Assembly: GCA_002311915.1 (NCBI GenBank)
Contig: DCAF01000064.1
Span: forward strand, 44,274 to 53,589
Direction of reading: 5' to 3'
Source: Sulfurovum sp. UBA1140
GTDB taxonomy: Bacteria; Campylobacterota; Campylobacteria; Campylobacterales; Sulfurovaceae
Length of the DNA: 9,316 nucleotides
The first letter of the stretch is position 1; each line of letters opens with the position of its first letter. This document shows positions 6,089 through 9,316 of this stretch, piece by piece. Under the pieces are notes generated by a model. It worked only from the letters and a program-made list of their open reading frames with translations, was not told the DNA's origin and searched no databases. Made by a program: the position numbers and the translations under genes.

Positions 6089-8371
6089 ATGAAAAACTAT
6101 ATTGGTTTTTTACAAAAGTTCCGATGGCTTATTGCCATTGGAGTACCATTAATTGTTCTTGCCTTGGCATCTAACCTAAAACACTTACAGATGAATGGAA
6201 GTTACCGTATTTGGTTTGGTGAGGAGTCTAAGACCCTTAAAGATTATGATAACTTTCGTACAACCTTTGGTAATGATGATGCTTTGATTATCAGCTTTCA
6301 AGACAAAGAGGGAATCTTTACACAAAAAGCCCTACAGAGTATTGACAACATTACCCAAGCGTTGTGGAAAATGAAATATGTTGCCCGTGTGGACTCGATT
6401 ACCAATTATCAATATGTTCATGCCAATCCTGACGAGCCCGATGATATTGTGGTCGAGGATTTTATTCAAAATATCTCTAAGGCAACATCTAACTATTTAG
6501 TCAATCGAAAAGAGATTGCCATAAATGACCCGTTGGTGGTTGATGGATTTATCTCACGCGATGGTACGACCACCATGATTTCGGCCCGTTTGATTCCTAA
6601 AGTCAATGATGATAGTGATAAGAGTTTAGAGATTATGAACTTGGTTAATACTATTTTAGCCCCTGAACGGGAACGCACAGGATACCACTATTGGCTAAAT
6701 GGTGGTCCCCCACTCAATAAAGCGTTTGTTACGATTGGCATAAATGATGCGACTACCTTTACCCCACTTATTCTTATTGCTTCGATGATACTGCTTTTTT
6801 TACTTTTTCGTCGGGCAGGTGGAGCATTAATTCCTATTGGTGTGGTGCTGTTTACCTTTTTAACGGTGCTTTCGGTGCAGGTACTTTTAGGCTATAAGCT
6901 TAACAATTTTACAGCAAATCTTCCTGTTTTTGTGGTGGCAATAGGTATTGCAGATGCCGTGCATATCTACAGTATTTGGCTAATGCAAAGACGCGAAGGA
7001 GACAAAAATACCCAAGCCGTTCTACATAGCCTAGAGAAGAATTTTCTGCCCATCTTCTTAACCTCGCTTACCACGGCTATTGGGTTTGCTACTTTGACCA
7101 TCTCGAAGGTGATTCCTGTTTTAACACTGGGAATTGCCACGGCAAGTGGAGCGATATTGGCGTTTATTATTTCGATTATTTGGATGCCATCCGTGCTTTT
7201 AATATTAAATCGAGAGGTCAAGGTAACTGTTAATTCAAAAGAAAAATCTAAAAAATCTTTGGGGTATGGTAGATTTATTGTTACTCATGATAAAAGAATT
7301 GTAATAGTTACCACTTTGATTTTTGCAGTTTTAGCCATGGGACTTTTTTTTGTTAAAGTGGACAGCAATACGATTCGATATTTTGATAAAAGTGTAGAGA
7401 TACGAAAATCAACCGAGTTTCTAATGGAGAATCTTACAGGTCCTATGGCGTATGAGATTGTGGTCGATAGTGGGCATAAAGAGGGGATTAAAGAGCCAAA
7501 GTTTATGCAGACGGTTGAGCTATTTTGCAAAGAGTTCCAAGCCACTTTTCCCGAGGTGCGACACATGAGTTCGCTCATGGATACGGTCAAACGATTTAAC
7601 AAGGTGGTCAACCATACTGATGAGATACCTGATAATCGAAACTTAATTGCTCAATATCTACTGCTCTACTCACTCTCACTCCCCCAAGGGATGGAGATTA
7701 ACGATAAGATGGATATTTATGAGCAGAAACTTCGTGTAACGGGGCAGATTGATATTGTGGATACCTCTAAAGATTTAGAGATGATAGAGTATATTGGTGA
7801 ATGGTGGGATAAAACACCTTACAAAGCTACGGTTGAGGGGCAAACGGCAATGTTTGCATATATGCAGAGTGATGTCACCGATACCCTTATCTACTCATTA
7901 AGTTTGGCTATTTTTCTGGTCTCATTAATTATGCTCATGATATTTAAACGGTTTAAAATTTTGTGGGTCTTTATTTTGCCCAATATTCTGCCCGTTATTT
8001 TGGTGGTGGGCTTAATGGGCTGGATAGGCATTAGCATTGATATTGGTGTTGCCATTGCAGGAGCGATTATTATTGGTGTGGCAGTTGATGATACGATTCA
8101 CTTTTTGGTTAAATATTTTGATGCTAGAAAACGGGGTTTATCAATGCAAGATACTTTTGATGAGGTGTTACGATACGCAGGAAAAGCGATACTGTTTACC
8201 ACCATTATTTTAAGCGTTGCCTTCTCACTCTTTGCCTTTAGCACCTTTACGCCCAATCAAAACTTTGGTATTGTGACAGCTTTTGCCCTAATTGTAGCAC
8301 TGGTGGTTGATTTATTGCTGTTACCTGCTCTTTTGAGTTTAGCAGATGAAGAGACATACAGTGCAAAGTGA
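6089..8371 (+). CDS. RND/MMPL-family exporter
   Basis: This 760-residue inner-membrane pump has the duplicated RND layout: helix 1 (about 12-29), a large periplasmic loop (30-220), helices 2-6 (about 222-373), helix 7 (about 403-422), a second loop (423-596) and helices 8-12 (about 598-752). Helix 4 carries GIADAVH (286-292) and helix 10 carries GVAVDDTIHF (663-672). Asp289 aligns with Asp668 and His292 with His671, in the position of the proton-relay aspartates. The size and short loops match the predicted-exporter group (COG1033, MMPL, HpnN-like), which moves lipids and other hydrophobic molecules, not the 1000-residue drug pumps; no MFP adaptor gene is present. AGGGGA (6078-6083) precedes the ATG. 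The end overlaps mutY by 26 bases. Confidence 0.95.
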   Translation: MKNYIGFLQKFRWLIAIGVPLIVLALASNLKHLQMNGSYRIWFGEESKTLKDYDNFRTTFGNDDALIISFQDKEGIFTQKALQSIDNITQALWKMKYVARVDSITNYQYVHANPDEPDDIVVEDFIQNISKATSNYLVNRKEIAINDPLVVDGFISRDGTTTMISARLIPKVNDDSDKSLEIMNLVNTILAPERERTGYHYWLNGGPPLNKAFVTIGINDATTFTPLILIASMILLFLLFRRAGGALIPIGVVLFTFLTVLSVQVLLGYKLNNFTANLPVFVVAIGIADAVHIYSIWLMQRREGDKNTQAVLHSLEKNFLPIFLTSLTTAIGFATLTISKVIPVLTLGIATASGAILAFIISIIWMPSVLLILNREVKVTVNSKEKSKKSLGYGRFIVTHDKRIVIVTTLIFAVLAMGLFFVKVDSNTIRYFDKSVEIRKSTEFLMENLTGPMAYEIVVDSGHKEGIKEPKFMQTVELFCKEFQATFPEVRHMSSLMDTVKRFNKVVNHTDEIPDNRNLIAQYLLLYSLSLPQGMEINDKMDIYEQKLRVTGQIDIVDTSKDLEMIEYIGEWWDKTPYKATVEGQTAMFAYMQSDVTDTLIYSLSLAIFLVSLIMLMIFKRFKILWVFILPNILPVILVVGLMGWIGISIDIGVAIAGAIIIGVAVDDTIHFLVKYFDARKRGLSMQDTFDEVLRYAGKAILFTTIILSVAFSLFAFSTFTPNQNFGIVTAFALIVALVVDLLLLPALLSLADEETYSAK

Positions 8372-9316
8372 AAAATACATAGAACTTCACAAAAATATAT
8401 TAACATGGTATCAACAGCATGGTAGGGTAACCCTACCGTGGCGTAATACTCAAAGTAGTTATAAGATTTATCTGAGTGAAATTATGCTTCAACAGACCCA
8501 AGTTAAAACAGTTTTAGAGCGATTTTATTTCCCTTTTTTAACCAAGTTCCCTACCTTTCAAGATGTTGCCAATGCTCCTGTTGATGAGGTGCTTAAAGCA
8601 TGGGAGGGGTTAGGGTATTATACCCGTGCAAGAAATCTTCATAAAACTGCTCAAGCCACATCAGGGATTCTGCCCAACAGTGCCAAAGCCTTAGAGAAGC
8701 TTTCAGGGATTGGCAAATCAACAGCTCACGCCGTGGCATGTTTTGCATTTGATGAAGCGTTACCCATTTTAGATGCCAATGTAAAGCGTATTTTGTACCG
8801 TTTTTTTGCTGTTAAAAAATGCACCGATAAGGAGCTTTGGCAACTGGCATATACCCTTTTTGACAAAGAAAATGCCTACATTTATAATCAAACCCTAATG
8901 GATATTGGAGCAACCCTCTGTAAACATAAAACCCCTGAGTGTAATGTTTGCCCTTTTGAATCAATGTGTCAAGGTAAAAAGAATCCTCTGCTCTATCCTG
9001 AAAAAAAGGTAAAGAAGAAAAAGCCCATTAGAACGCATTTTATGCTGATTTATCATCATAATAATCACTATGCACTAAAGCAGAACACTACACAGCTATT
9101 AGGAGGGCTTTGGGCATTTCCCCAATTTGAGTCTTTTGAGAGTAAGAGTAAAAAAATAACAGAACTCGGTGATTTGGTGCATCATTATACCCACTTTAGA
9201 CTCGATGCTAAAGTATTACTGGTTCATCAAAAAATCAATAATATCAAGTGGTTTTCTTTCGAGCAAATAGACCAACTTGCCATGAGTGGTGCAGATAGAA
9301 AGGCGTTGGCGATGTT
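8346..9316 (+). CDS. mutY: A/G-specific adenine glycosylase (3' end cut by window)
   Basis: MutY removes adenine mispaired with 8-oxoguanine and so prevents G:C to T:A mutations. The frame is open from 8346 to the window end (323 codons). Motifs: catalytic Glu45 in EIMLQQTQV (45-53), GLGYYTRARNL (88-98), the helix-hairpin-helix LSGIGKSTAHAV (119-130), Asp143 in LDANVKR (the family more often has LDGNVKR), and the 4Fe-4S ligands C192-x6-C199-x2-C202-x5-C208. The C-terminal NUDIX-like 8-oxoG recognition domain is visible with LLGGLWAFP (251-259) and HHYTHFRL (279-286). An in-frame TAG at 8340-8342 limits the start; ATG 8346 lacks a strong Shine-Dalgarno, and GTG 8361, preceded by GAAGAGA, is an alternative. 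Probably only a few residues are missing. It is cotranscribed with the exporter cluster by position, with no evident functional link. Confidence 0.96.
   Translation, partial: MKRHTVQSEKYIELHKNILTWYQQHGRVTLPWRNTQSSYKIYLSEIMLQQTQVKTVLERFYFPFLTKFPTFQDVANAPVDEVLKAWEGLGYYTRARNLHKTAQATSGILPNSAKALEKLSGIGKSTAHAVACFAFDEALPILDANVKRILYRFFAVKKCTDKELWQLAYTLFDKENAYIYNQTLMDIGATLCKHKTPECNVCPFESMCQGKKNPLLYPEKKVKKKKPIRTHFMLIYHHNNHYALKQNTTQLLGGLWAFPQFESFESKSKKITELGDLVHHYTHFRLDAKVLLVHQKINNIKWFSFEQIDQLAMSGADRKALAM

Overview
The window looks like a stretch of chromosome from a member of the Campylobacterota (former Epsilonproteobacteria), probably close to Sulfurovum or Sulfurimonas. Three things point there: the AT-rich base composition with short intergenic gaps, the order rpsB - tsf - ABC-type ATPase (which I recall from Campylobacter, where fliR follows), and the long form of EF-Ts. 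This assignment comes from gene content and recall, not from a database search.

Left part (1-1858, + strand): the tail of rpsB, complete tsf, a hairpin that may be a weak terminator, then a LolD-type ABC ATPase without a permease gene beside it. Middle part (1874-3297, - strand): panC (pantothenate synthetase) followed by a small secreted Sel1-repeat protein. The two are separated by a 128-base, very AT-rich gap that holds a perfect 13-bp inverted repeat. Positions 3298-3406 form a divergent promoter region.

Right part (3407-9316, + strand): a run of five closely packed genes. The first encodes a single-pass membrane protein that I cannot assign. Its N-terminus resembles the first strands of a Ser/Thr protein kinase but lacks the rest of the fold. 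Next come a secreted LolA-like protein, an outer-membrane beta-barrel and a 12-helix RND/MMPL-type exporter; these three are very tightly linked. Last is mutY (adenine DNA glycosylase), which overlaps the exporter gene and is cut by the window edge.

The most interesting unit is 3407-8371. An inner-membrane pump, a soluble periplasmic LolA-fold carrier and an outer-membrane barrel together look like a complete route for a hydrophobic molecule (lipid, lipoprotein or pigment) between inner and outer membrane. The kinase-like membrane protein could be an accessory or sensor. The substrate cannot be read from the sequence. The rest of the window is ordinary housekeeping. I saw no tRNA, rRNA, CRISPR array, insertion sequence or prophage gene.
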